17,945 nucleotides of DNA from Physocladia obscura (Eukaryota > Chytridiomycota > Chytridiomycetes > Chytridiales > Chytriomycetaceae). The stretch covers positions 1 to 17,945 of the forward strand of contig JADGJH010000086.1 of the NCBI GenBank assembly GCA_027596945.1. The letters run 5' to 3'. The position numbers were made by a program, and so were the translations under genes. The notes under the pieces were generated by a model that was given only the letters and a program-made list of their open reading frames with translations, was not told where the DNA came from and ran no database searches. Position 1 is the first letter of the stretch. Every line of letters starts with the position of its first letter. Below are positions 9,701-17,945 of the stretch, in pieces.

Positions 9701-12700
9701 AATTTTCACTACATTTCTCTTTCAAATAGGGGCAAATATACTATTTATCTAACGAAGATGCCAAACTCGCTTTTCTTATGGAACCCCATAATTATGTTAA
9801 TGTTCGTGAGCTTATGGCTCCGCCACCACCTCGTTTCTTTTTTTTAGGGCCTAAAGGCTCTGGAAAAACTTCTTGCATCAAAAATTTTGAAACGTTGGGC
9901 GTACCGCACATTCAATTCACAGATTACGTATACCAATATGCGAAAACAGCGGATATGTCAGTGAAAGAAGAAATTGAATATATGATGAAAGAAAATGCAG
10001 GAGTGTTGTCTCCAATTCTTGCAGAAGTTATCATGACTTCCTTATTTAAGATTGAGGTTTTTCCATTTTTTTTTTTTTTTCCAACTTCGATGGATTTATA
10101 GTTCTTCAAAGCCATATGCATCAAATGGATTCCTAATTGAAGGATTTCCGCGAACAAAAGTCGAGGCAGAAGTTGTGGTCAAACACAATATGTATATTGA
10201 CGCAGTCATTGTGTTGCGAATTGACGCAGACGTTGCAGTAAAGCGAATCGTTTTTGAAAAGAAAAAAGACGCCAAAGCCAAGAAAATTGAAGCAGAAGAA
10301 ACACTTAAAAAGAATCCACTAAATCCAAAAGCTGTGGCAAATTTCGCGTTAGCTCAGAGCAATGTGAAAAAATATAATGAATCGGCAGTCTATGGCGAGC
10401 TTTTGGACGTGTAATTTTTATTTTTTTCTTATTCATTTACTTATTATCTACATAATCAAGAGTGGAAAAAGAAAATAATCGTATTTCTGATGTTGTCAAT
10501 ACCTTTGAAAACTCTTGGCAAGTTCCGTTGATTGAAATCGATTGTAATAAGTGCTTGAGACCAATTATTGGAAATTTGAAGAAAAATTTAATACCGTTTT
10601 TTGAGAACGTGAGTGCCTTTTTTTATCAAGAAACTTATTTCCAAAGGTAATTTTTGATTTAGAGAAAAAGTCTGCTGTCAAATGCTATGAAAATCGATTT
10701 CAGAGAAGCTGAGATGCTTATGAGACTTGGAATCAAAACCTACAGTGCTTTTGGAAAAATTTGTCCAGTCACGGTGAAAAAGAATGCGTCAGTTCTAAAG
10801 AGACCCACTGGAACAAAACCTGCTCTATATAGAAATCATGTTTATTATTTTCGGAGCGAAGAAGATCGCGAGGTCTTTTATTTTTTGTTTGTAAATTTTT
10901 TTTTACTGCAGTTTTTAATTTAATCATAAAGGAGTTCCTTGCCAATACATTTGAGTACATTTCTCAACCAGCACCTCAACCGGTAGTTCGTCCACATATT
11001 TGTATCTTGGGAAGAACCAAATCAGGGAAAACTGCGCTAGCAGCGAAGATTGCTGCACAATATGATTTAGTCCATTTAACTATTCCAATAATTATTAATA
11101 GTATTATTAACGGAAAAGAAAAAATAAATTTGGCAGTTCAGGTGAAAACAAATAAAACAAAACAGTTTTTTTGAATTTATTAAGACCATACTATAATTAT
11201 AGATTGAGAATTATTTGAAAAATGGCAAATCTTTGCCTGAAGATGTTGTTGTTGATGCAGTACTAATGGTAACGTCTCGTGCAGTATGTCTTGCCCGTGG
11301 TTTTATTCTGGATGGCTATCCTCAGACAATGGAACAAGCAAAAACCCTAGAACAACATGGCTTAATTCCACATACTGTTTTTGAACTTAAACTTACTGAG
11401 GAAGAAGTTAATCTACGGTCTGAAAAAGATTCGAAAACAAACATCCGGTTAGAGAGTAAAAAATGTAACAAAAAAAACACATTCAAACTTCTTTTTTTTT
11501 CTTTTTTTTTTCATACAAGATTAAAAACACCGCGCCTTGATTTTCCGAAAATATCTCAGCTCCGTGACGAGACCCACCAAAGTAATTTACTTTCCTTGAG
11601 AGCGCTATATCACGGAAAATACGAAAATTGGATTGAAATTGACGGCTCAAAATCTAAATGGTACCTGAAAAATGAAGTCAGACAACATTTGGAGACAGGA
11701 GTAACCAGACAGCAGAACTATAAAGATTTAAAAAGGAAAGGTAATAGTTGAATAATTTATCTTGCTTGTGTTTGTGCAAGCTGAAGTATGGAATAGGGCT
11801 TGCGGCACCTATATTTGATATTGGGCTTGGTATTCAGGAAATTCAAAATCATTTGAGCAAATTCGGCGACTACTGTCCTGTATCTTTATTCGATAAAGGA
11901 GAGCTTTCCAAAGGTCTAACAGGAACAAATTTCACGGCTGAGTTTAATGTAACTGCTTTCATTTTTATTATTTATATTGGTTCACCGTTTCGAATTTCGT
12001 TAAGTTTGGAATGGCAGGGGCAATTTTACAAAATGGCGTCCAAAGATGAGTTGCAAGTGTTTCTTGAGACACCTGAAAAATATGCGTATGGACCAGACTT
12101 ACCAGAATTTCTTCCGCAAAGAGTATCAACGTCGATTCTTGTATTCCCGCGACAAATTGAGTTGCAAGGTTATTGCCCCGTGACGCTTTCAGATGGACCT
12201 CCTGGGTAAAAGTTTTCTTTCAACACAATCTTTTTTCCATTTCTTATTGAATGAACCCAGTTTTGAAAGCATTGTATGTGGAAGCATGGAAATTTTAGCT
12301 GAATATGAAAACAAAGTTTTTTCATTTGAGACAGAGCTAAAACTGGACAGATTCATGAGGTATCATCCAAACCCCTCTTGCCATGCGGTGGAAAAAAAAA
12401 GAGATTAAAATGAGCATAGAACACCTTGGAAATTTGTTAATCTGGAACTTCCAAAAAAACTTCCCCCAAAGTTGGTTCAGATCAATGTTGGCCAATTGCC
12501 ATTGATTGGATTCTTGGAGCAGTCTATTGCAACAGCTTTGACTGATGCTTTGATGGAAGTTGGAAAGTTTCGTCCAAAACACCCATATACGAGTTTGCGT
12601 TTGTCTGCCGCAAAATATGTCGCATTATATTTAAAAGGTATATCTCTATTGTCTCTATTGTCTGAAAACTGCTGTATACATCAACTAATTGTGAATATAT

Positions 12701-12912
12701 ATAAAGCCAACAATTCAAATTCAAAGGAATGGGTAAGGAAGAAATATAACAAGCAGCTCAAGAATTTCAAAGAAAGCTGCTGTCTCCTTTCTGACATTGC
12801 AAAACTATGTCGAAAAAGCGACGATGTACTTTCTCCAATTAAATTCATTCCACAAAATCAGAGACCAATTGGTCTTGACCAGAAAATGTCTATTTTTTTT
12901 GCTCTAAAATAA
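6782..12912 (+). CDS. AK9: adenylate kinase 9 (four tandem nucleoside-phosphate kinase domains)
   Basis: Sixteen exons: 6782-7069, 7138-7922, 7979-8919, 8995-9662, 9730-10056, 10112-10410, 10461-10608, 10663-10872, 10932-11141, 11203-11447, 11520-11740, 11797-11948, 12018-12205, 12261-12359, 12420-12637, 12707-12912. Phases all agree; 5205 nt, 1734 aa, TAA. Four kinase-like domains are visible. Domain 1 has a degenerate P-loop GSDPGINTS (42-50, no lysine) and DGLP (133); domain 2 has GGPFTGKT (549-556) and DGFPRT (644); domain 3 has GPKGSGKT (934-941) and EGFPRT (1013); domain 4 has GRTKSGKT (1249-1256) and DGYPQT (1329). FCPV/YCPV-type AK9 modules lie between them, and the C-terminus carries ELQGYCPVT and PLIGFLEQSIATAL. 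A very acidic then lysine-rich stretch spans about 288-335. AK9 transfers phosphate between nucleoside mono- and triphosphates; in animals it is linked to flagella. Start is the first ATG of the frame. Confidence 0.95.
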
Positions 12913-12969
12913 TATAATATTTTCGTTTTTCTTTTCTTTCAAAAATTGAGATACCTGAAGACGTAGTTT

Positions 12970-13376
12970 ATGGACGGCACATTCTCTCGCAATTTAATTG
13001 GAGAAGGATTCTTTAAATCATCTAAATTAGCGCAATTTGTCGTGCATGGTAATAACTTCGATATTTGCACCACATTGCCTCCACCCTAAAATGTAAACAA
13101 ACGTAGAAATAACAGAAATCCAGGGTATTCTCACTGCCAGCATTGCTGAAGTATCAAATACTTCACTGTAATATCCACCAATATTGTCTTTAAACAAAAG
13201 CTAATTAGGTGAACAGCATCAGCAGTACTTTGGTTGACCTCGAAACCGATTTGCCACTGAACAAAAGGCGAATCGAACAATTGTCCCTGGAAGTTGCATT
13301 GCTTGCGAATCCGGTGAAACAAGAGAAATCCAAAAGAAGTGAAGAATTGCAGCAAGAAACGATCATGATTGAATGA
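12970..13376 (+). CDS. small helical protein, unrecognised
   Basis: Three exons, 12970-13048, 13107-13150 and 13209-13376, joined by two GT-AG introns of 58 bases each with matching phases. The product is 96 aa and ends in TGA, the only TGA stop among the intact genes. It is too split to show as one open frame. The protein begins MDGTFSRNLIGEGFF, continues with a helical heptad-rich middle (ILTASIAEVNSISSTLVDLE, LNKRRIEQLSLEVALL) and ends in a charged tail rich in E, K and Q. Size and helix pattern resemble small subunits of coiled-coil assemblies such as BLOC-1/BORC or DASH, but I see no diagnostic motif and assign no function. It starts 57 bp after the AK9 stop, and its stop lies 41 bp from that of the convergent TPR gene. 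The consistent phases are the main support. Confidence 0.6.
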
Positions 13377-13417
13377 CTTGAAAGCTAATTGAAATAAGAG
13401 TGATTTTATTTTCAATT

Positions 13418-14235
13418 TTATTCGTGTGAAGCTGCCATGCGATCAAACAAGCCAGCCCATTCCTTCTTTTGCTTTTTTTCATACTCGGAATTTCGTTTTT
13501 TTAGCTTAGCAAGCTCTGTCTTGATCCCGGAATCATTGGGAGCAAGTGCATTTGCTTTTGTTAAGTCAGCTTCAGCTTTGGCTAAGTCATTAAGGTTCAA
13601 ATAAGCTTGGCCGCGGCGGAACAACGCCTTTGTGTTCTCGGGAAACTTCTTGAGGACTTGATTTGTGTTTGCAACGACACGGTCCCAGCGTTCGAGTTTG
13701 ACGAGACAGGCTGTGTTGACGATTAACAAAGGGTTTCGTTTTGAGTTTTGGAGGATAATTATGTTTGGATGAATACCAAAACAATGCAATCTCACCAGCC
13801 ATGTTGTTATAGCATGCGATAAGATTCTGAACAAGAGAAAATGAATGGACGCGGTGGCAGAAGTGAATACTTGATCAAAAGAATTTGAACATACCACATC
13901 AATATCTGCTTTCTCTGCTTCAGATAATGCAGCCGTGTCACTCTTTCCGGGAACCATTGAATTAAACTGAGCATTGTCGAGACCGCTGAAATAGTTGACC
14001 GCCTGAGAGGGAGGGAGGCTGGGTGAGCGAAGGTTCCAGAATTCAACAATAAAAATACTATTACTTCGTGGTATTTGCGGAGGGCAGTTGTCAGCGCAGT
14101 TTTGTCTGCAGCGGCGGCTTTGTATGCAGCGTTGCCAAGTTCTTTGAGTTCTTTTCCCTTTGCGATCTTTGTTTGAATGCTGTCTCTGATGATTTGCTGG
14201 CTGGACGGACTTTCACTTTCGAGTTGGTGACTCAT
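13418..14235 (-). CDS. TPR co-chaperone-like protein (FKBP/TTC9-type TPR domain without a catalytic domain)
   Basis: Four exons on the minus strand: 14235-14065, 14002-13895, 13826-13796, 13710-13418; all GT-AG and in phase; 200 aa, TAA. Three TPR units lie at about 25-62, 94-124 and 127-165, followed by a long charged helix. The five carboxylate-clamp residues that bind the EEVD tail of Hsp90/Hsp70 appear in place: K31 and N35 (KELGN), N101 (NNMAACL), K131 and R135 (KALFRRGQAY). The C-terminal KKEWAGLFDRM matches the KKLYANMFERL helix that follows the TPRs of large FKBP immunophilins and also fits TTC9 proteins. There is no FKBP domain; the protein starts just before TPR1. Role as an Hsp90/Hsp70-docking adaptor is inferred from the clamp. 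Start codons of this gene and the RMI2-like gene are 13 bp apart. Confidence 0.85.
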
Positions 14236-14248
14236 TTTTCAAGAAACA
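14236..14248. promoter_or_regulatory. 13-bp gap between divergent start codons
   Basis: Only TTTTTCAAGAAAC lies between the ATG of the TPR gene (reading left) and the ATG of the RMI2-like gene (reading right). No full promoter can fit, so promoter elements and leaders must overlap the opposite gene, or one start is further inside. Confidence 0.55.
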
Positions 14249-14759
14249 ATGTTTGCCCTACAACATCAGCAAACCCAACCTGGTCAAGACGCAGCTTTCG
14301 TCGCGCGCAAGTTTTTCGCCGCACAACTGCGCCAGGCTTCAATGTTTGTTGGCGGTGCGGACAATGGTGCGGACGAGTTTGAATTCGCAATGTTCCGATT
14401 CCGCCGTGTTTGGATTCAGGTTTTGTTCGAACTGCGCGGTATTCGTTAGGGCAAATGTACACAAAATAAGATGCTTTACATAGGGGATGGTTGTTCTTAT
14501 TGATGCTGCTGGCTTTACGCTTGACGATACCACGGGTCTAGTGCGTATCGAACTTACCCCTGTGCTTGAATCAAAAACGTTACCACAAATTGGAGATGAG
14601 ATTGCCGCTATTGGTGCCGTGCGTTACGATACGAATACAGATATTTTTGTTATTGCTGCGACGCAACTACTTGACAAAAACAGAAATCCTAATTCGGGTT
14701 CAATATGGCTGAATGACGTTATACGTATCCATGAGCAAATATATTTTCCACTTCCTTAA
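14249..14759 (+). CDS. RMI2: RMI2-like OB-fold subunit of the BLM/Sgs1-TOP3 dissolvasome
   Basis: Two exons, 14249-14419 and 14484-14759, with a 64-base GT-AG intron; 148 aa against 147 in human RMI2; TAA stop. The intron falls inside the best-matching motif, VWIQ-G-MVV (VWMQGRVV in human). It is followed by an OB-fold strand pattern: DDTTGLVRIEL, IGDEIAAIGAVRY, then FVIAATQLLDKN and a closing SIWLNDVIRIHEQI that parallels the human MWELEVEDLHRNI. RMI2 pairs with RMI1 through OB folds and stabilises the helicase-topoisomerase III complex that dissolves double Holliday junctions. Model yeasts lack a clear RMI2. A small RPA2/Stn1-type OB protein is the main alternative. The ATG at 14249 is the first available after the divergent gene. 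The stop is 37 bp from the convergent MDM31 stop. Confidence 0.72.
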
Positions 14760-14796
14760 TATTAAACCATCAAAATATTTTGTTTCTTCTATTTGA

Positions 14797-17153
14797 TTAA
14801 AGAAATGCGCGCTGTGGTATATGTACACCTCGAATAAAATCGACAACTTCCATCAAGTTTTTCGTTGCATTTTGTATACTCCACAAACCGATTCGCTTCA
14901 AATGGCGTGTTCGCTCACGCTCATCCTGTTTATTTTGTTTTGTTTTTCTAATCAACAAAGGAGAATTAAGAAAAAATAATTCTCACCAAAACAAGTAATG
15001 TTAATGCTCGACCAATTTCTTCGGCAGCAATATCAATGAGACCAGCACTGAAAAAGTCCCATGATCCATCGAAGTTTGTCTACCAAAGTTGGAAAACCAG
15101 GAATTTAATAATAGTTAGATCAATTAGGAAATAAATCATCCAAACCAATTCAGTTCGCGCTTCGAACGTTAGAGGAATTCTCACGCGGTGCGAGTTCATA
15201 TATCCAACAATTGGTCGAATCAACGCGTTGTTCATATACGAAATATGGGGAGTCGATAGTGGTACGCTGGCTTTCAAATCATTCAAACAAATTGCCCAAT
15301 GCATAAACAACAACTGTGGTGCTCCGCTTTCATTGATTCCAGCCGTATCTTCAACTGAAGGTTTAAACTCCGGACTCATCTGGTTTTGGCCAACAGTATA
15401 TCGTGACGGATACTGGCGTGGCTCATAAGTTTCAATCAGTTGGTTATCTTCTTCAGCTTCAGCGTCAGCTTCAATATACTCGACGCCTGTCCGCTCGTCG
15501 CGCACCTTCTTGGGTGTTGTCATTTTGAGCGGACGCAATGTTCTCAACGGGTTGGTGCTGCTCACCACGTTTTCCTTCATCAAAGCACGCATTCCCGAGT
15601 CAGTGATTCCAGATTGTGATAAAACACCGCCTGTCCGTTTTAGTTTTGCTTCGGCTTTTTCGTCAGAACTGACAATCACGCCGCTCTTTTGGTAGCGTTC
15701 ACGAAGTTCTTCGAGTTTATCCATTGCAATGTACTTGACTTGATCAAATTCTTGGCGGATTTGTGCAAATATTTGATCATCTTGGTGTTGTGGGAATAAA
15801 AAGTGGAAATCAATGTCAATCGAGCCGTTTGTGATCCAACTAAATGGACCTGTCACAGTACTACTAAAATGCTCAATCGGCAAACCATTAATCTTGCAAT
15901 GACTCTATGTAATTCATTATTAAACCAAAAAAAAAAAAAAAAAAAGACTAACCATTTCAGCTCCTAGATTTTTTGGATCCACTTGCAGTTGCCCATTATT
16001 ATTTCCTCCAACTTTCCATTTCCGTACGCTAAACAAACAGTTATCAAACGCACCAACAATAGATTCCGCACACATGATATCATACAACATCCACTGCTGC
16101 CGAAACAACCCCAGCCGAGCGCTGTATACGGAAACATTGTACGGCCGAGATCCCTCTGGATTTTTGACAGTGACAAGCAAATCTTCGACCACAAATTCAT
16201 CCATCGAGAAATCGGCTGGGGTTGGTTCACGTCGCGTTGGAGTCCAACCAGGCGGCCACACAATATGCATGCGGTCTGCAACTCCTCGCACGCCAGACAT
16301 TTTGCACGCTGATACGAGCCCAAGGCCTTGCCAATACCGCCATAGTGAAAGAGAGACGTCAATGGTGTGGACATGTAGGTCCCAGTATGTCCAATTCAGA
16401 TCAATATCGGATGTTGATGTTGACAATGATTTTTCTGGTTGTACAGTCGATTCATCATCTTCCGCATGGATTGTTCGTGACGAAGCGCTGGGGGCATCTT
16501 TTATTCGTTGTGCGAGTACTCGGCGAGACCAGGTGTCGCCTGTACAAAGAATGCTAACGTTGGTGAGCCGGATAGTTCCGTCTTTCCAGTTTGGAACAAC
16601 AGCAGATTCGAACGAAACTTCAAAGCCCGTAACGCGTGATAAGTATACACTTATTTGTTCAGAGAGATAGTCTGTATTTATTTGTGTTTTTTTTCAGTAT
16701 TACCGTTGTGAACAGAATCGAACCTTTAAGTGTCGTTGAGTTTGCCGTCACCAACACTAGTGATACAGCGGATGTTGTTCCGGCAACAACAAAGAGCAGA
16801 GAACCAATACCGAACCATGAAAAGACGGCTGCAACGTCATCCAGCTTCCATTTGCGTGTCATTTCGCGGCCAAGAAGAAGGAACCGCAGCCGTAATTGAA
16901 GTTGCGCAATAAGCGATTTTGACGAGTTATTTTCTTTGCCAGCATTATACGATTGGTTTAATCCATTTTTGTTGCTGGGTGTTGTTATTTGCCTTCGTGC
17001 TGTTGTTTGGAGCACAGAAAATCTTCGCGCGCAGCCGCTAAAACCGCCGCTGTTGATTAAGCCTGTCGATGTTATTTGACTTCTATCAACGCTTATTCGC
17101 ATCAGCCATGGCGATAATGTAGCAACGCGTCGTCTGCTGTAAAACATGAACAT
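14797..17153 (-). CDS. MDM31: MDM31 mitochondrial inner-membrane protein
   Basis: Five exons on the minus strand: 17153-16724, 16671-15953, 15892-15146, 15079-14987, 14925-14797; all in phase; 705 aa, TAA. The N-terminus (MFMFYSRRRVATLSPW, later ARRFSVLQ) is arginine-rich and acid-poor, as in a mitochondrial presequence. The family's entry signature RKWKLDDVAAVFSWFG leads into a membrane span at about 110-136 (LLFVVAGTTSAVSLVLVTAN). Further landmarks are VTGFEVSFESAVVPNWKDG, VSLSLWRYWQGLGL with VRGVADR, DLKASVPLSTPHISYMNNAL with RPIVGYMN, and FDGSWDFFSAGLIDIAAEE. In yeast Mdm31, with Mdm32, sits in the inner membrane and affects mitochondrial shape, nucleoids and phospholipid supply; the family has been related to AsmA-like lipid-transfer proteins. 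An ATG two codons downstream (17147) is an alternative start. Confidence 0.93.
15927..15945. repeat. A19 homopolymer inside an MDM31 intron
   Basis: A run of 19 A on the plus strand (T19 in the gene's sense) inside the 15893-15952 intron, upstream of its acceptor. Similar A15 (3169-3183) and T15 (10066-10080) runs also sit in introns of CAB39 and AK9. They are likely neutral or pyrimidine-tract-like and are places where assembly length errors could occur. Confidence 0.8.
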
Positions 17154-17241
17154 CACAAAAGAAAATTAAAAAAATTATTCTTCCTCATGTTCATTCAAGC
17201 AAAAGCTCATGTCGCTTCTCGTGTTGAGACCAACCTTCTCC

Positions 17242-17945
17242 TCACTCCCATTCGCGCAACACCACTGCAGCCACGAAATTACAGATCAGCGTCACTTTTC
17301 CTGCGTCAATAACAAACGGGATTGCATAGTGTTCCAGCATATATCCAAAGATTACAAAACAGTGGCGGCACTGACGCATACATTCCAACTTACACAATAC
17401 CATACAGCTTTTTCATATCTAGAAAGTACAAGCGAGGGGCGTGTTTAGTTTAGTCGAGAGGAGGGAGAAGCATGAAGATACAGCATGCATTTGAACGGTA
17501 CATGACGCATAAAGACAAAAACTGAAACGTCTCCAATCAATGGATAAGTCTTGAACATTGAAGTGATAATCAAAAATAAAGTAACTACAAACAATGGATA
17601 TTGCCTGAAAAGATTTTAACTTGTACTTTTAGTTTAAAATATAAAAAAACCCACCAAAATTTAAGCGTCAACGGCACTAAAAAAGCCAATACAAACACTT
17701 GAAAGATGAATAAAACAAATAGACGAGACTGGTTAAACATCTTAATGAAAATATACCATGAAAGACCAATGTTTGGCGTCAAGTCAAGCTAAAGAATAAT
17801 AACACCATAAGTTGCTTCAATAAAGTTCCAAGATCCAATCAAAAGATTCTAAAGGCCGAGCCAAGCTAGCAGAAAAATCGAAAATAAGACAACACGCGAA
17901 AATATTGATTGTAAGTGTGGAATTCTTCTCGAAAAGGGACAACGC
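17242..17945 (-). pseudogene. PIGU: broken PIG-U (GPI transamidase subunit) gene, 3' part only
   Basis: Reading leftward from the window edge, PIG-U motifs appear in order: LLIGSWNFIEATYG, then DLTPNIGLSWYIFIKMF and VFVLAFLVPLTLKF. A good intron (17648-17596) follows, then QYPLF and MFKTYPLIGDVSVF. Later come NLWIYAGT and, in a different frame, YAI...G...LI...NFVAAVVLREWE ending in TGA at 17242. Defects: an in-frame TAG (17791-17789) between ATYG and DLTPNIG where the homologue has a normal residue at the same spacing; loss of the membrane segments expected after GDVSVF, where the frame soon ends; and a jump between AGT and YAI with only four bases where about seven codons are expected. PIG-U is a multi-span ER protein of the complex that attaches GPI anchors. 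The upstream half lies outside the window. Confidence 0.72.

Noticed and set aside
15983..16670. Plus-strand open frames of 109 and 198 codons.
   Set aside because: They lie opposite MDM31 exon 2, whose family motifs are clear, and have no motif of their own.
1..17945. tRNA, rRNA, CRISPR array, transposon or viral genes.
   Set aside because: None seen: no cloverleaf with an internal promoter, no regularly spaced repeats, no transposase or integrase motifs, no terminal repeats.

Overview
This is nuclear DNA from a eukaryote with a very compact, AT-rich genome. Genes lie head to head and tail to tail, are cut by many short GT-AG introns (50 to about 214 bases), and are separated by as little as 13 to 200 bases. 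The best guess is a zoosporic (flagellated) early-diverging fungus or a close fungal relative. An MDM31 gene is essentially a fungal marker. A four-domain adenylate kinase 9 (AK9) is typical of lineages with motile flagella. The profilin is of the fungal/amoeba type, starting MSWQ and ending GY. The lineage is an inference; no rRNA or other barcode is present.

Layout, left to right. At 1-365 (-) there is an open frame that runs off the left edge, possibly a membrane protein. At 324-1388 (+) lies a broken EVI5/Gyp5-like Rab-GAP gene. At 1535-2542 (-) is an intact BRMS1/Sds3-type histone-deacetylase subunit. It shares an 81-bp divergent promoter gap with CAB39/MO25 at 2624-4331 (+). Profilin follows at 4538-5432 (+). 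A badly broken TRAPPC13 gene occupies 5517-6721 (+). AK9 fills 6782-12912 (+) in 16 exons, all phases consistent, 1734 aa. A small unrecognised 96-aa helical protein lies at 12970-13376 (+). A TPR co-chaperone-like protein at 13418-14235 (-) has its start codon only 13 bp from that of an RMI2-like OB-fold protein at 14249-14759 (+). MDM31 is at 14797-17153 (-). The 3' part of a broken PIG-U gene at 17242-17945 (-) runs off the right edge.

The most notable pattern is the contrast between eight clean multi-exon genes, whose reconstructed splice phases all close on a stop, and three interspersed relics. In the relics (EVI5-like, TRAPPC13, PIG-U) conserved family motifs are still readable but jump between frames, lack blocks of conserved residues and carry in-frame stops. 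All three belong to Rab/TRAPP trafficking or GPI-anchor assembly in the secretory pathway. This looks like erosion of conserved genes by small deletions. Assembly error or a second intact copy elsewhere must be excluded.

The intact genes do not form one pathway. They cover chromatin silencing (BRMS1/Sds3), kinase scaffolding (MO25), actin (profilin), nucleotide homeostasis (AK9), chaperone docking (TPR), DNA-repair dissolution (RMI2) and mitochondrial inner-membrane architecture (MDM31). All gene identities come from recognising family motifs by eye; no database search was run.
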